From contig OY718805.1 of the NCBI GenBank assembly GCA_963070105.1, forward strand, positions 4,770,001 to 4,834,000: 64,000 nt of DNA, written 5' to 3'. The notes under the pieces were generated by a model, which had not been told where the DNA came from, did no database searches, and was given only the letters and a program-made list of their open reading frames with translations. This document shows positions 1 to 12,415 of the stretch, in pieces. A program made the translations under genes and the position numbers. Numbering within the stretch: position 1 is the first letter of the stretch; each line of letters opens with the position of its first letter. This stretch comes from Litomosoides sigmodontis (taxonomy: Eukaryota; Nematoda; Chromadorea; Rhabditida; Onchocercidae).

Positions 1-23
1 GATCATACATTTCATTTTTGCAG

Positions 24-125
24 GAATTTAATGTTGGTGTCCCAAATCAAGTAATAGCAATGAATGGAAATGCTACTGCAAATTCATCTGGTGAATGTCA
101 GTTGAATCTTCAGCAACATAACTAA
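24..125 (+). CDS. Terminal coding exon of an unidentified gene (partial)
   Basis: A polypyrimidine acceptor (ttcatttttgcag) precedes an open frame of 33 codons ending in TAA at 123-125. The frame reads from GAA through EFNVGVPNQVIAMNG to a short polar Asn/Gln-rich tail. An AATAAA at 224-229, about 100 bases downstream, fits a polyadenylation signal. The rest of the gene lies left of the window, so neither family nor function can be given. The tail looks low-complexity and hydrophilic, with no cysteine pattern or membrane segment. The frame assumes the preceding exon ends in phase 0. Confidence 0.5.
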   Translation, partial: EFNVGVPNQVIAMNGNATANSSGECQLNLQQHN

Positions 126-1189
126 CCTTTTCCTCAGGTGAGGTTTTGAATCTGAAAGCTGGCGGTTTTTCTGCATATGGATTCTTCGTTTTCGGTTTAC
201 AATGAGAGTTAACATTGAGCAAAAATAAATTTTTTAGTAACCTCCTACATATAAATCCATTGTCTATAACATCATCATTCTCGTAGATAGATACGTTTAT
301 CGTTGTTGCACTCGATTCATATCTTTCAGTGTTTATAAATATTATCCTTTAGAAATGCGAGCAAATAGGAATAAAATTCATGATTGTTTCATTCTAGACT
401 ATCACTTTAAGTTGTCCTTAATGTTTCTTGAGGTTAACTTATAAATTGTCCGGAGGAAATAGTTTTGATAATCACCCAATTACTGTATCCGATACCTAAT
501 TTGTATCAGTGTTACACTATAGGAATTTTACGTTTGGTAGGAGCAGTCCTTGCAATGCTAGTGCAAGCACTTCTTTAACTTATTTCACGAACTCTTCACA
601 ATTTATTATGCGGGTTTATAAAATCGTGAATAAATTAATGAAATGAGAATATTGAATGGCGAATGTTCTTTTATTATTTTTAACAGTCGTTAACAAATGA
701 ATTTCAATGTTTGCTGAAATTATAAAAATTTTTATGTTATTGCTACGTGTAGTTATTTGAATTTAGTATCAGTGACAAACAGCGCTGATTTGCTTCGCGA
801 AATAGTTTTGTTTGCAATTTATGATATTCTTTTATGAATTGCTAAAATGTTTAGTAGTACATGTCCCACGCGTGCTATAGATCGATCAGTAAAGAGAAGT
901 TGAAACTGTGGGCTTGATTGAACATCAGAGTAATATCCTTTATGTTAAATGCATCATTGTTGATATCAGAGCTTTGAACGGTGGAATGGTTAAAAAATTA
1001 TTATAACGCAAGCTGAGCATCCGATTGGCACAAGAAATGTCTGTAATATGATTTTAACAGCTCTTAATTTTTTTTTGCATCTGTGATATGTTCAAGTTTT
1101 GCTTCTTATTTTTGCGCACTTTGCACATTATAAAAGACTTGAGCAGTCCTGGGAAGTCATTATTATATGAAGTTATTGTGAAGTGCAGG
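126..1189. other. Intergenic, no gene seen
   Basis: This AT-rich stretch holds the probable 3' UTR of the first gene (AATAAA at 224-229) and then nothing I can support. Reading frames here are short and lack splice or codon-usage support. Confidence 0.5.
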
Positions 1190-1192
1190 ATG
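1189..1192 (+). promoter_or_regulatory. Putative trans-splice acceptor at phosphatase start codon
   Basis: The AG at 1187-1188 is followed by a single base and then the ATG at 1190. In nematodes this arrangement commonly marks spliced-leader addition. No RNA evidence is available from sequence alone. Confidence 0.35.
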
Positions 1193-4100
1193 GTCAAGCG
1201 CAAGAAATCCAAAGCAGTGAGTTTACCTGGAATCTCTTGGAGCATCGGAAGTTTTACGCATGCCTTAAAGTGGGATGCGAATTGAATTTAGAGTTCCTAA
1301 TACTGATGTAACATGCTCTTTGTCTGGTGTCAGTGTTTTTTGGTGGATAAAATGGGCCGAAGTACAAAAAATTTTTTCTCAAATTTTCGAAAATTGTGAA
1401 AATGTAGTTACTTTTATGGGAAATGTACAAGATACGTCTGTCGTTTTGTACTGATAGAAATTGTAAAATATAAATAGGTTGATTTTGGGGAGATACAGGA
1501 AAGGGGCAAGTAATGTGTATACGAAGAGAAAAAAGTGAGAAGTGTTTTATCAAACAAAACAAAGAGATTTATATCTTCAATTCATAGGAAGAAAAATGCG
1601 ACAAGAAAAAACTGTGAAGAGTAAGATCCCAACTAGTCCTTCTGGATGCCGTATGAATAGCCTCTTCTTAATGCTGTTTAATAATTCTATTGAAGCACAT
1701 CCAAATAGGTAAAGCCGGCATGACCTGGATCTAACAGTAAATTGCCTCACCTCTTTCAGTCTATTTAAGCTATAATAGCTTAAAAAAGATTTTCCCACTG
1801 ATCGATTCTGGTGCTCCTGGAGGTGTTTAGAACATTCTAATTCTGCAGTAACAATATCGAGAAAAAAACAGTAGTGAGGAGCAGTGAGCCATTGGATTGG
1901 TTGAATTAATTTGCTAAGCGTTGGATAATAACAGAATGAGGAGAAATGATATAATTGATGTTGGGCGACCATTTCGACATCAACTTATTGCAGAGGAAAA
2001 GCAAGAGGGATGCTACAACGGAGGAACAGTTAGTGACGATGGCGACGGTAGAAGATGATGAAGGAGCTGTGGTCATGACAAGACCAAAGAAAAAGTCTAG
2101 CTCCGATCAAGCATTGGAAAAATTTGCGCTTGCTACTGTTTCTAAAAGTACCACTGCTATTCTCAGAATTGGAAGAGATAGATAGCTTCGTAGGAAAAAT
2201 AATTTTTGGATAAAATTGTTGTAGAACAGTAAGCTATACAGTACTAATAAAAATAATGAGTGACTATTTGCCATGAAGTTTTGAGCAGCCCCAATAATAT
2301 CCTCCATGATTCCTGATGATGTGGAATAACGGTGAATGAATTTAGTGCTGTAGTTCATCGGGGTGAAAAGAGTGGCTGAGAGAATTGATGTAAGGAATTT
2401 GAAGCCCCTTTCCCGATCATTGAGCTTTCGAGTTTTATTCAGTGCTGAGAACCTCTACTTGATAATAGACGACAAAAAAATTTGAAATAAAGTTATAAAT
2501 CACTTGCTTCTTTTTTATCAGTTAATGATTAGCAGGGTATGGAAAGTTTTGAATTCTTAACTAAATGAGTTGTATGAGTGATATTCATATAATTGATACA
2601 CTTGCCACGGGTGTCAGATATTTCAGTATTTGGCTAAAAATCAACTTGTGAAAAAATTTCGTAGTTTTAAATTTTTATCAAAAAAATTTCTTCAAGAAAT
2701 AGACGGCTTGCGAGCAGAGTTTGCGACGCTGAAAACATTTGTGCCAAAAGCAACCTCACAAACAGCATTTAACAGAAATATGAATTGTAATCGATACAAC
2801 AATGTCATTTGCTATGATCATACAAGAGTCGTATTGAAGTAATTTCATATGCTAATTTTTCCTTTTTCTTTTCTCTGTTGCATTTGATATATTTGCCGCA
2901 AATATTAGGAAAGTTTAGCGAGTGGACTTTCATTTCATAGGTTCAATGTGCCGCCGGACAGAGACTACATCCACGCTAATTATGTTCGCACATCGCTCTG
3001 CAATCTTCCCAACAATTTTATTTGCACTCAGGTGTGGAAGAGCTTTCTTGTTGACGCACTTCAGTCATGCTAGCCTAGCACTGGAAAATCCTGCAGCTAA
3101 GTAAAAGATTAGAAGTTTCATCAACGTATATAGCGTAAGTGCAATATTTAGCAATTCAAATTGATAATTTTATAAAATTAAGGGCCCAATGGACGGGACA
3201 ATAAATGATTTTTGGCGATTGGTTTGGCAGGAGAAGCCAAAAACGATCGTCATGCTATGTAAAGTGATCGAGTGCGGTAAACAGAAATGCTCGCAATATT
3301 TTCCGTTGAATCAGGGAGAAACAAAGCAATACGGAATGATTACTGTTAAGAACGTCCGGAAAACTTCCTCATCGTCAGAAAAAGCTCAGTGATTTTGTAT
3401 CGAACGCTTTAATGGGATTATTTTTATAATGAAATTACTAAGAAATTTTTATAAATTTTCTACTCCGAAATTTTATTCAAAAAATATTATTGAAGAATTT
3501 GCTTAGGTTTTTGAGTCAATTGAAATGAATGTTAGTGTAAAGGGAAATCCAGCAGTTGTACTAACACTATTTAAATGGTTGGATTGGCCAGGTAAAGTGA
3601 CCATTCATTAGCATAACCAAAAAATGACGTTAAATGACAAAAATGATACTTGAATCACTTGAATTTTCTGTAAAATTTCATCCTGAGATATTATTAACTT
3701 TCGAAGTCCAAATGATTTTTGCAAATAGTTTTTGGAAAGGAAGAAAAGTTCGAAAAACGAACTAATTATGAGAATAAATTATTTCAAAACAGAACAGGTT
3801 GATACAAATTTTCAGTCCTACAGAAACTTTGCTCCCTTCAAATCTTCAATTTATGAATGGTTTTTGTGAATTTTTTGGAATGATTGTTTTTGTCAACATC
3901 AATTCGTCGTAACTCGTTCTCTCTCTTCTCTGTAATTTCAGATTTTGGCGTGCCAACGTCTGGAATGGGAATGCTGCGAATCCTACGTCAAATTCGCGAT
4001 CAACCTTACAGCACAGCAATTATTCATTGCTCGGCAGGCATCGGTAGAACAGGAACAATCGTCGCATGTGAGATCTGCTTGAAAATCCTTCTTGAAGGAA

Positions 4101-4506
4101 AAGATCTCAATGTAAGATTTTCCATTTGAGTAATAGAAAACAGTAGCACACAAACAACAGTGATTTCTTGGCACATTTCCAAAATAATTTTATTTTATAA
4201 TCCCTTCTTTGCTGTTTTAGAAACGGTCGAATGATAGCTAACTGATCTTTGTTATCAGCTTGTCAGGCTGCAATCATCCAGACAACTGCTGTATCTTCTA
4301 GCACACCTCCTAGTCTACTTCAGGTGCTAGATGTCATAAAGGAAATGCGAACACAACGAGCTGGTGCTGTACAAACTGAAGGTCAATATGTGTACCTTCA
4401 CAGGACACTATGCGAATATATAAATGCTAAAAAAATCGCCAAGGAAAAAATTGCAGAATTCTTTACAGCTTACTTGGCTTATGCAAGTAGTTGTAAGGGC
4501 GAATAA
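1190..4506 (+). CDS. Nematode-type stand-alone protein tyrosine phosphatase
   Basis: Predicted exons are 1190-1216, 1994-2147, 2697-2838, 2941-3031, 3183-about 3383, 3507-3591, 3942-4111 and 4267-4506, giving about 369 residues. It should remove phosphate from phosphotyrosine in the cytoplasm. Family landmarks appear in order: a basic N-terminus (MVKRKKSKA then RKSKRDATTEEQ), GLRAEF, NRYNNV, DYIHANYV, FICTQGPMDGTINDFW, the WPD loop (WPDFGVPTSG), the P-loop HCSAGIGRTG with catalytic Cys and Arg, and the Q-loop QRAGAVQTEGQYVYLHR. There is no signal peptide or membrane segment. The first exon is inferred from ATG at 1190, one base after a gtgcag acceptor, with a strong gtgagt donor. The exon ending near 3383 has no in-frame GT donor next to the homologous end; a GC donor at 3384 keeps frame, and an earlier GT (after ACT, before GTTAAG) would also keep frame but remove about 12 residues. 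AATAAA lies at 4839-4844. Substrate unknown. Confidence 0.87.
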
Positions 4507-5469
4507 CTCATTTCCAATGTTACATTACTGCTAAAGGAGAAGGATAGTTCTTTACGAGTGAAATGAGCATTGGCAGAAGCATTTCTTCCGTACCTTTTAA
4601 CCATTCCAAAGATTCCATCCATCCATCTATCAGTTCTCTGTCGTACTGTATGTTTTACATAATTTCACGAAATACAAATTACAACATCAAATGATAAAAC
4701 TTATGCTTCGTCTCATTACTGCTGCTAATTGACAACCAAAGCGGAATATTAATTTCATTAATTACAAATGGAAAAATAAGTGGATAGTGGAAAAAGTAGA
4801 TGCTTAATATGATAATGTAAATTAAATTAAATTAAATTAATAAACAACATTTCCTGAAAATAGCAAAATAATGTGAACTATTTTTTGTTTTTACTAATTA
4901 TGAAACATAAGAGAAACAAAAACAAAGGAAGTAAGAAAGGACTGTTAATGAATTACAGTGATGTTTATTATGTGTGTAAACAAGTTCATTGACCATGTAC
5001 AACTTAAGTGCGCAGTTAACCAAATTTTTTTAAATGAAAATTTTTCACACCATCACTTTCAGACGCAGTGATCCACTGAGTTACTGTAGCAACCGTTATG
5101 CTTCGATAAAAAAATATTCCGACCATGAAAAATCATCTTTCGCATAATATGCTGTAAATGTTATAGGAAGGAGTTATTTTGATAAATAAATTCAAGAAAT
5201 TTTTACGAATTTAAGATGTTCATGAAAAACCAGTGTCATTTGTCAAAAAAAATTCAAATAAATGTGGATTCACACAATTTATTCATCTGTTTCTTTTTCC
5301 TTTTAAAAATTTCGATATTTTAAAGTGTTTTGAAGTAGTGAAATTTGAGCAGCAAGTTTTTTTTGAAAAATTTGGAAATCGCAGTACACACACACACTCA
5401 CACACAACACAGACAGGCAGACAGACACATACAGAGACGTCTGTAAAATTTGTATTAAACAAGTATTTT
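4507..5469. other. 3' UTRs between convergent phosphatase and paired-domain genes
   Basis: Non-coding AT-rich sequence. It carries AATAAA at 4839-4844 for the plus-strand gene, and TTTATT at 5278-5283 (AATAAA on the minus strand) about 190 bases past the stop of the paired gene. A CA-rich microsatellite lies at 5386-5410. Confidence 0.5.
5386..5410. repeat. (CA)n microsatellite, interrupted
   Basis: Alternating CA runs broken by a CT and an AA, followed by decayed CAGA and CACA units to about 5435. It lies in the probable 3' flank of the paired-domain gene. Confidence 0.8.
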
Positions 5470-6534
5470 TCAGCTTTTCACATACATTCTTTGTGCATAC
5501 CTTTGAATTAAATAAGATTTAACTGGCCGACTGCCTCCACTCAAAGTAGCGTCAACAGGACAGCTCCTGCATAATTTCTGGTAAGCATTATCCGAAATCG
5601 GATCAGTATTCATGTCACTCTTGCAATCTGCGCCTTTCTGCGCCGAAGAACACGTGGAACGTGGTTGCATGGAACCTGTACGCCGATATCTATGAAATGA
5701 CAAATAATTGTGTTTTTCATTTAATAGAGAATGCTCTCATTTCTCAATTCTTAAACTACTTCCTTGCTTCTTCGCACTTAATGAAATTTGACTGGAATGC
5801 TCCTAGCCAACAGGATCATCTGTCACGAAATGAAACGTGAAACGACGATGAAGTGTGAATTGCACCCGGAAAATCAATCTTTCTTTTTTAAATATCCAAC
5901 ATTTTGAATGCACAATTAACAAACCTTGTCATGATTTTCGAAACACAGCTGTGTGTCACGCCAATAATCCGGGCAATGTGACTTATTCTGTGACCCTTTT
6001 CATAGAGTTGTAAAATCTTTTGTCTTTCTTCCATTGCAAGCGGCCTGCCAGGATTGTACGGTCGTCCAAGTTTATTTTTAGCTTGAAAAACTCAGGTTAG
6101 TTTTGTAGCAGTTTTTACAAGAAATTAATAGTTTGCACAAAATACTGAAAATTGCACGAAATAAAATAAAGTTAGTCATGAGAGATATGATTAGGAAGCG
6201 TAAAGCTCTACAATTTTCAACACGTCGCATGGAACGTGTTCCCTGCGTGACTGACTATTAGCGATGAAACGTGGTACGCTTGTGATTTATCGGAAAAAAA
6301 AGAAATTGTGGAGAACGTTAGCAACGTACAACGTATGGCTTGCGGCGGAGTAGTCGCAATTAATTTGTAAGTATTTATGGATTGCATTTCGTTTTTTTTC
6401 ATGCTATCGTATTGTCTCGCAGAATTTATGATACATGAATTTGGTGGCAAAGCGTACGGTAATATGTACCGTTGCGCTTCCACCGGAACAGTGCAAGACA
6501 GTGCTGGCGTGATGCAGTAAGTATTGTCACGTCC
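5470..6534 (-). CDS. Paired-domain (PAI subdomain only) transcription factor, NPAX-like
   Basis: Three minus-strand exons join in frame: 6534-6330, 6081-5925 and 5689-5470 (or 5689-5501 if the gtatgc donor at 5500 is used). The middle exon carries NKLGRPYNPGRPLAMEERQK, a helix (ILQLYEKGHRISHIARIIGV) and THSCVSKIMTR; the next continues YRRTGSMQPRS. This is the N-terminal helix-turn-helix half (PAI) of a Pax paired domain, with the beta-turn, three-helix order and linker. The second half (RED) and a homeodomain are not visible; the remaining C-terminus is Ser/Cys-rich and ends about 60 residues later. This matches the architecture of nematode NPAX proteins, which keep only the N-terminal half. 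It should act in the nucleus as a sequence-specific DNA-binding factor. The first exon with the start codon is not located; the 6534 acceptor (ttgttgttgcag) needs a phase 0 exon upstream. The TGA at 5470-5472 may be bypassed if the 5500 donor is real. Confidence 0.75.
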
Positions 6535-7798
6535 CTGCAACAACAACCACAACAACAACAATAATAATAATAATTGTATTGTTGAAATTATTTCAATTGG
6601 ATAACCCTCACTTTCCACTCGCTCTTCAATTAACAAAAGTGATCAGTTTGAAGTGCATTCTGTAATTGAAATAAATATGGAAAAACTCAAATTGGACAAG
6701 ATTATTTAGCAATTTTCAGATATAGTATAATCATAAAACATATTTTTGGATTGAAATTTATAAATGAAGTAATCATCCTATCAGTGCGCACAAATTTTCA
6801 TAAAATTGAGCGACTTCCTGCTCTTTCATTTGGCCCACAACTTCACAATCTTTTAGTTACCAATCATTTAAACATTTCAATAGCGATTTAAAAGTATTTG
6901 AACAGCAACTTAAAACTCACGTTCGAGCTACCGAGCTTTACTGGAAATTACTAACATCAAATCACCTCATTCCTTTTCTTCGATATCATGTTAGCTTGTA
7001 ATGAAATTCATAACTTAAGCTATCATATATTTTCACTTAATCATCGTGATACTTTCAACTATCCGATCACAGCCAAATCTGCCGTTGGAAAAGTTGCATT
7101 TGGTAGTGCCACTTAATTCGGCGGCGGAAGGAAGTATGCTTCGGTGAAAGTATTATAACTGCATTATGAGTCCAGCTTACTATGAATTTCTTCAGTATTT
7201 GCACTTTAAATCACTTGACAATAATGCGTAATAGGTTTTTGCTTGAAGAATTTAAAGAGGAATGTCCAGTTTCGATAAGCTATTGAAGGTAATAGATGTT
7301 TTTTCCAAACACCACTTTTTGATGAGCGCCATCGTTCCACTTCCATTGCTTCTTTAAATTCGCCTCAGTGTCTTATCGTTTCACTTACTTTAACATCCGC
7401 GTTTCCAGCCGTTGAAATCTTGGATTGGATGAAGAAAGCAGTCAACTATCAGCTAATCTCTCTCACTCCACCTGTCTCTTCCGCAAAAGAGGTAAATTGA
7501 AATCGTACTATTCGTAGTATTAAATGAATTCAACGAAATAAGTAGAGAATTCCACTCTGTTGCTATTATTAGCTAAATGTCAAAAGCAGGAAAGACCGAA
7601 AATGCAGCTTGCAACTCTTTACATTGATCCGCTTAATTCAGCATTGGCAGAAGAATGCTGGTGACAAATGTTTTCTTGTGAGCAGAAACAAGAACATAGA
7701 AGGAGGCGGAAAAGCTCATCTCTTTCAAGAAGGATTTGCTCTCTCTCCATTTACGAGATCGCTCAGAAAACACAAAGATTCACTCATTGCTTTACCAT

Positions 7799-7829
7799 TC
7801 AATTAATTAATTAATTAATTAATTAATTA
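7799..7829. repeat. (AATT)n microsatellite
   Basis: About seven and a half perfect AATT units. Self-complementary, so it can form a hairpin on either strand. Confidence 0.9.
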
Positions 7830-7930
7830 GCGTGAAATCTGATGAAGTGATATTGAAGTACAAAGTGTGCTGCATACATCGCAACTTCAAGCTATTTCAT
7901 GATCAGAAACTAAGTATTCCTTACGATAGC

Positions 7931-7955
7931 AGTAGTAGTAGTAGTAGTAGTAGTA
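7931..7955. repeat. (AGT)n microsatellite
   Basis: Eight perfect AGT units, ending in AGAAGT. Confidence 0.9.
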
Positions 7956-8203
7956 GAAGTTACAAGCTTTAAAATTCAAGAAACTTAAAAGTTGCATCCG
8001 ACCCAACCCAACAAAAAGGTTTCGCAAAAATTTTTAAAAGTTTTGCAGGTTGTAAACTTTGAACTCATTTATTTTTAATAAGCTTGCTCACTTCTTTACA
8101 CGACAGATACCACTGCTCTAAGAGGGAATATTATAAACGTAGAAAACTGAACACATGCAGGCAGTGTGACAGATATTACTGCGTCGAGGAACGCAACATC
8201 ACT

Positions 8204-8444
8204 GCTTGCTTACCTTTCGTTCTTCAATCTCAACAACGCCAGGACAAGTGAGCGCGGGACGTTCAAATGGAAGGAAATATTTGCAAGAAAAGCCGAACTC
8301 ACCGCTGTTAACAGCATGGAAGTGTAATCGACCTGTGCATTGTGAATTTGAATTCCGCGATCTAACACTGTCAAGGATGCTAGCATGTTTTGCACCAAAG
8401 CCATTGATCATACATACAACAGAAGGATATACAAATATATGCAA
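8204..8444 (-). CDS. Possible coding exon, unrecognised
   Basis: On the minus strand an open frame ends in GAAGAACGAAAG followed by a strong gtaagc donor (exon end 8204, phase 0). The segment before the donor reads HFHAVNSGEFGFSCKYF and then PFERPALTCPGVVEIEERK. The local base composition is less AT-rich than the flanks, as in the confirmed exons. All three minus frames and one plus frame are open for much of this stretch, so coding status is uncertain. Phase would allow it to precede the 6534 exon of the paired gene, but nothing else supports that link. The 5' boundary is not resolved. Confidence 0.22.
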
Positions 8445-8837
8445 ATGGCTAGGAGTAAGCTGAATGGCAGAATAAGCTACGAAAGTGGGCTGAGAGTGAC
8501 CTATTGCAAGGATTCTTTAATGGAACTTTTCAAGCTTCCTTCCTTGAAACTAACTAAGCACAAAACCGAAAATGAACGTTATTTTTTTGTCCTATGAAAG
8601 TGCTTGCAAATGCAAAGGGGAAATTTTTGAGCAAAACATTCCTATTGTATCGACAAGAATGGAAATCACTTATGATTACCCACCACAAATCTTTCCTTAC
8701 TTCTACTCACTGAGATGACCTGACCTGCAACCCGTAGAACAGTTAACTGAAGAGATGTTAAGTTCGGACGCGCTGCCGACAGAAGAGATTTTCTAAAAAA
8801 GAAGGTGCCAGAAGAATATAACCTGTAAAGATATGTA

Positions 8838-8851
8838 TGTGTGCGTGTGCG

Positions 8852-8883
<32 letters not shown>

Positions 8884-8884
8884 G
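8838..8884. repeat. (GT)n microsatellite with GC interruptions
   Basis: GT repeat with occasional GC units, ending in an uninterrupted run of about ten GT. Confidence 0.9.
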
Positions 8885-11800
8885 GTGTTGGGATGTTTCG
8901 TTGAATGTATTTTTCATCAATCTTTCATTTGTCTCTCTCCTGCTTATCGCATGAGATGTGAGGAGTAGGGAGAGGGAGAAAGTGGAAGTAAAGCTGCTTG
9001 TGAAAACGGGTCCGGATGGGCGAGAGGAAAGCCAACCAAAATTGGCTTACAAATCTGCTTTTTCATCGGTTTCTTCCATCTTTGTAAATTTGTCGCATCC
9101 TCCGTTCGCTGTCTCTTCAAGCTGTCATCAAGCACCACTCATTCATTCATTATGCTCGCTCTACCTCTTTCCCATCTCTCACAACGATACCATACCGAAA
9201 TTTAATAATAAACGATTTGGCATAATGGAAGAGAAGCCGTTTGATAAGGCGTGGGAGGAAAAAGAAATGAAGCTTACTTCGCAGCTTCATCTCTCCTCCC
9301 CCTCCTACGCGCTATGCTAAATGAAATATCTGGCAACAACCGGCTCTGCAAACTCATCTGGACAAAACATTCACCATACCCTAAGGCAACAACTTTCATA
9401 CCAACAAAATATCCACCATACCCTAAGGCAAAAAATTCAGATAATTATTATTGTTGCAGTTGCGGCGCTGGAGACGGCGAATGAATGAATGGATCGATGA
9501 GACTGTTGCACTTGGGATGAATTCAATTAGCAAATGACGTCGAATGAATGAATACTGTTTCCTGTTTCCTACTTCATTTCCAAAATTGCTACATTCCCCG
9601 AGCATTTACTGCTTACAGCAACAGCTTCCTTCTATCACTTCTTTTGCCACACCGCAAAATATAAATCTCGTATTTCCTCACAAATATGCAAATTCTTCCC
9701 GATCACTTTTCGCCCTGTACTTCAACGTTTCCTTCTTCCTTCGCCACCAGACATGCCAAGATGTACACATTTTCTAACACTGTCATTTATGTATAGCAAA
9801 GGAAGTAGCAAGCAAATGGCAACAAAATACTGCAAAAATTATCAGTTCAATTGAGAAGTCAAAACTAACCGATCCAAGCTATTACTTTTTTACCGATGAA
9901 ACTCTTTCCTTTCTACAAAATATTAATTTCACACAGTTCAGTGTTAACTTTAAAGTTTAATTTGATGAAAATTTTTTGCAATATCAAAATTTGTCAATGA
10001 TTAAGTTCCTAAGGAGAGATGAAACAAGTGGTTTTCATCGTCCTCTCCTCTCCTTCTTCTTCTATCCATCATTTCTTCCACAAATTGCTTGTAACAACTA
10101 TTCTGTGAAGAAAACACAGTAAAAAATGCCTTCAATGCAACAGTCGCTTACTGCAATTCTCAACCACAAGCTTTCATTCAGAATTTCAAAATATTAAATT
10201 AATACACAAATATCCTTGCACTCGAACTGATCGGTGGAGTGAAATGAGTTTGACAACACTTTTCTCAATCCATCTGTTGGATGAATCTCTTTTATGTTAC
10301 AAACATCTCTCGCATTTTGCAATCAAACACAAAGCATAACAAACTTTAAATATGACAAACGATGAAGTTATTTCAATGACAGCTACCCACACAATGAATT
10401 CTGAACTGAAACCAAATATTGAATGACCTACGTTAGTAAAATGGGTTGTGCACACTGTTTCACATGTGTAGGGGTAGCAGATAGGTAGAGAAGAAATTAG
10501 AGCAGAGAAATTTTTTGAAAATATACTTTCAATGAATGTTTTTAGGAATATTTTTAGGATACACGGCAACAGAGTAAGTTTTATTATTTAGATATTTCAA
10601 GTCGAATAATTCCCCTAAAAAACCTGATTGTTTCTTCAAATGTGACGAAGAATTAATAAACATTGAGCATTCTGGAAATATCATTTGTCACACAGCAGAA
10701 GGTTCACTTCCCGAACTTTCCACCACTCCTTCATCTTCATCAGCCGCGATACTGTCTACAATACGTGACAGTCGTTCTAATGAGCTTTTCTTCCCCGATG
10801 TTTTCCCTGAAATTCATCTCTTTGTTAATTGTTTTAAAATGTGATATTTTATTAATTATTCTAAAATATGATTGTAGTGTTCTTAAATATTTGTGTAAGC
10901 TATTGACACATAGCATAAAATTTTTAACGTAATATGTAGAAAATATTTAAGATTAAAATGCCTTTTTTACTTAATTCGTTGAAATTGCAGATATTTTTGA
11001 TTTTTTATACTAAATAAAGTGATAAAAATATTTTAAAATCTTTTCAAATAATTGGAAGATAAAGATTGGCACAAATATGATCCACCCCTGTGACTAAAAG
11101 GACCTGTTTAGATTGAAACTTGAGGTCAGGTTGGAACAACTGACGCATATTACACTGCTGTTACATACTGCTCTTCGCTCTAATTCACTTTAAGTGATAC
11201 ACAGGAATTCAACCACTGTTTTAAATTTCTCAAAACTTAACATTCTCTTACTTTTTCTTTACTTCTCTCTTAACCTCTATATTTCAACTTCATCTTACGC
11301 TTCCTTAATTTCTGAAAAACTCATTGTCGCCTTTTCTCTGTAATGATCTCATTTAAATCCTCTTTAAGCAGCTCTCTAAAGTGGTACTAAGAAGCAACTA
11401 GAGGAATGAAATGGATGAATAGGACATCAATCATTGAAGCAGACTTTAATCTTCTGAGGCGACTGACACCAGCTACAGTACACAGGGTGGACCAGTTTGT
11501 AAACTTCTGGTTGGAATTGTTGACTTCAAAGAGTTCGCAGTAAAAGAGAAAAAGAAAACAGTTATCACCATTCTGTTGACAAACAAAATGGCTTCATTAG
11601 CTTCCTCTTTAAAGAGCAAGAGTGCTACTGTATACCTCAATGACAGTGAATTTGTACATAATTGAAATGACATTAAATGCAAATAGAAACAGATGATTAC
11701 TGTATTTGAAATGTGAGAGTATCGTAAACATACGACTATCAAAACTTCCTTCAATAAGAATTTCAACTCAAAAAACTTATAAATTTATCAGGAATTAATT

Positions 11801-12415
11801 AAAACACTTCCTGCATAATGTAGCCAAGTAAAATATTCGAGGTTTTTGAAATTATGAAAAATTAACTGGTGGCTCTTACGTAACCTATGAATGGGGTACT
11901 GTAGAAAAGTTGTCCCAGTCACGAACAGATAACATTATTTAGATTTTCTTGCCTTTTGATAGCATATTAGGGAATGAGAATTATAAGCTTGTAATTTCAG
12001 AAGACCGGAAGATATTTTTTTGAAAATACAAAACGAATTGCTGGGACTTGAAGATATAATGCTATGCGCATCAGAAATGAAAGATTGCGATAAGATGCTG
12101 AGAGTTAGAAGCACCAGGAGGCATGAAGATAAGCTTATTGATTTAAAAACTGAAAAAATAAATTGGGATGTTAAAAGGTAGAGTGACACGAATTAGGGAT
12201 TCAACAAATTGTAATATTTTAATTTTGAGCCTAATTTGAATTTATTTCCGCCTTTTCTTTTCCTAATGATTGGGGGTTCAAGCAATATCAGAAAAATAAA
12301 AAAATTAGTTTTGATCTCTCACAGGAACAATTTCTATTTCAAATGTAGTTTGTGATAAAAAAAAAACCTCAAAATAAAAATATAAAACTTAAACGACTTA
12401 TAGTTTTGCTTTTAA
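8885..12415. other. Long intergenic region 3' of hlh-1, no gene seen
   Basis: No reading frame here has convincing splice context or recognisable homology. A 17-base motif (caccataccctaaggca) occurs twice, at about 9371 and 9415. The hlh-1 3' UTR occupies the right end: TTTATT at 12241-12246 gives AATAAA on the minus strand, about 170 bases past the hlh-1 stop. Confidence 0.45.
9362..9432. repeat. Two imperfect direct copies of a 27-base unit
   Basis: Copies at 9362-9388 and 9406-9432 share the core caccataccctaaggca and flanking A-rich bases, 44 bases apart. The copies are too few and too short to call a satellite. Confidence 0.6.

Larger units (their letters stand above)
6535..8198. other. 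Non-coding region upstream of or within the paired-domain gene
   Basis: No gene is recognised. A short plus-strand frame at about 7412-7491 is bounded by a good acceptor (tttccag) and a gtaaat donor (reading VEILDWMKK...), but has no partners. Simple repeats lie at 7799-7829 and 7931-7955. The missing first exon of the paired gene may lie here or further right. Confidence 0.4.

Noticed and set aside
7799..7955. CRISPR-like or satellite arrays
   Set aside because: These are simple microsatellites with no spacer structure, in a eukaryotic genome.
11473..11766. 97-codon minus-strand frame, at first glance transposase-like
   Set aside because: No transposase motif, inverted terminal repeats or target duplication could be found.
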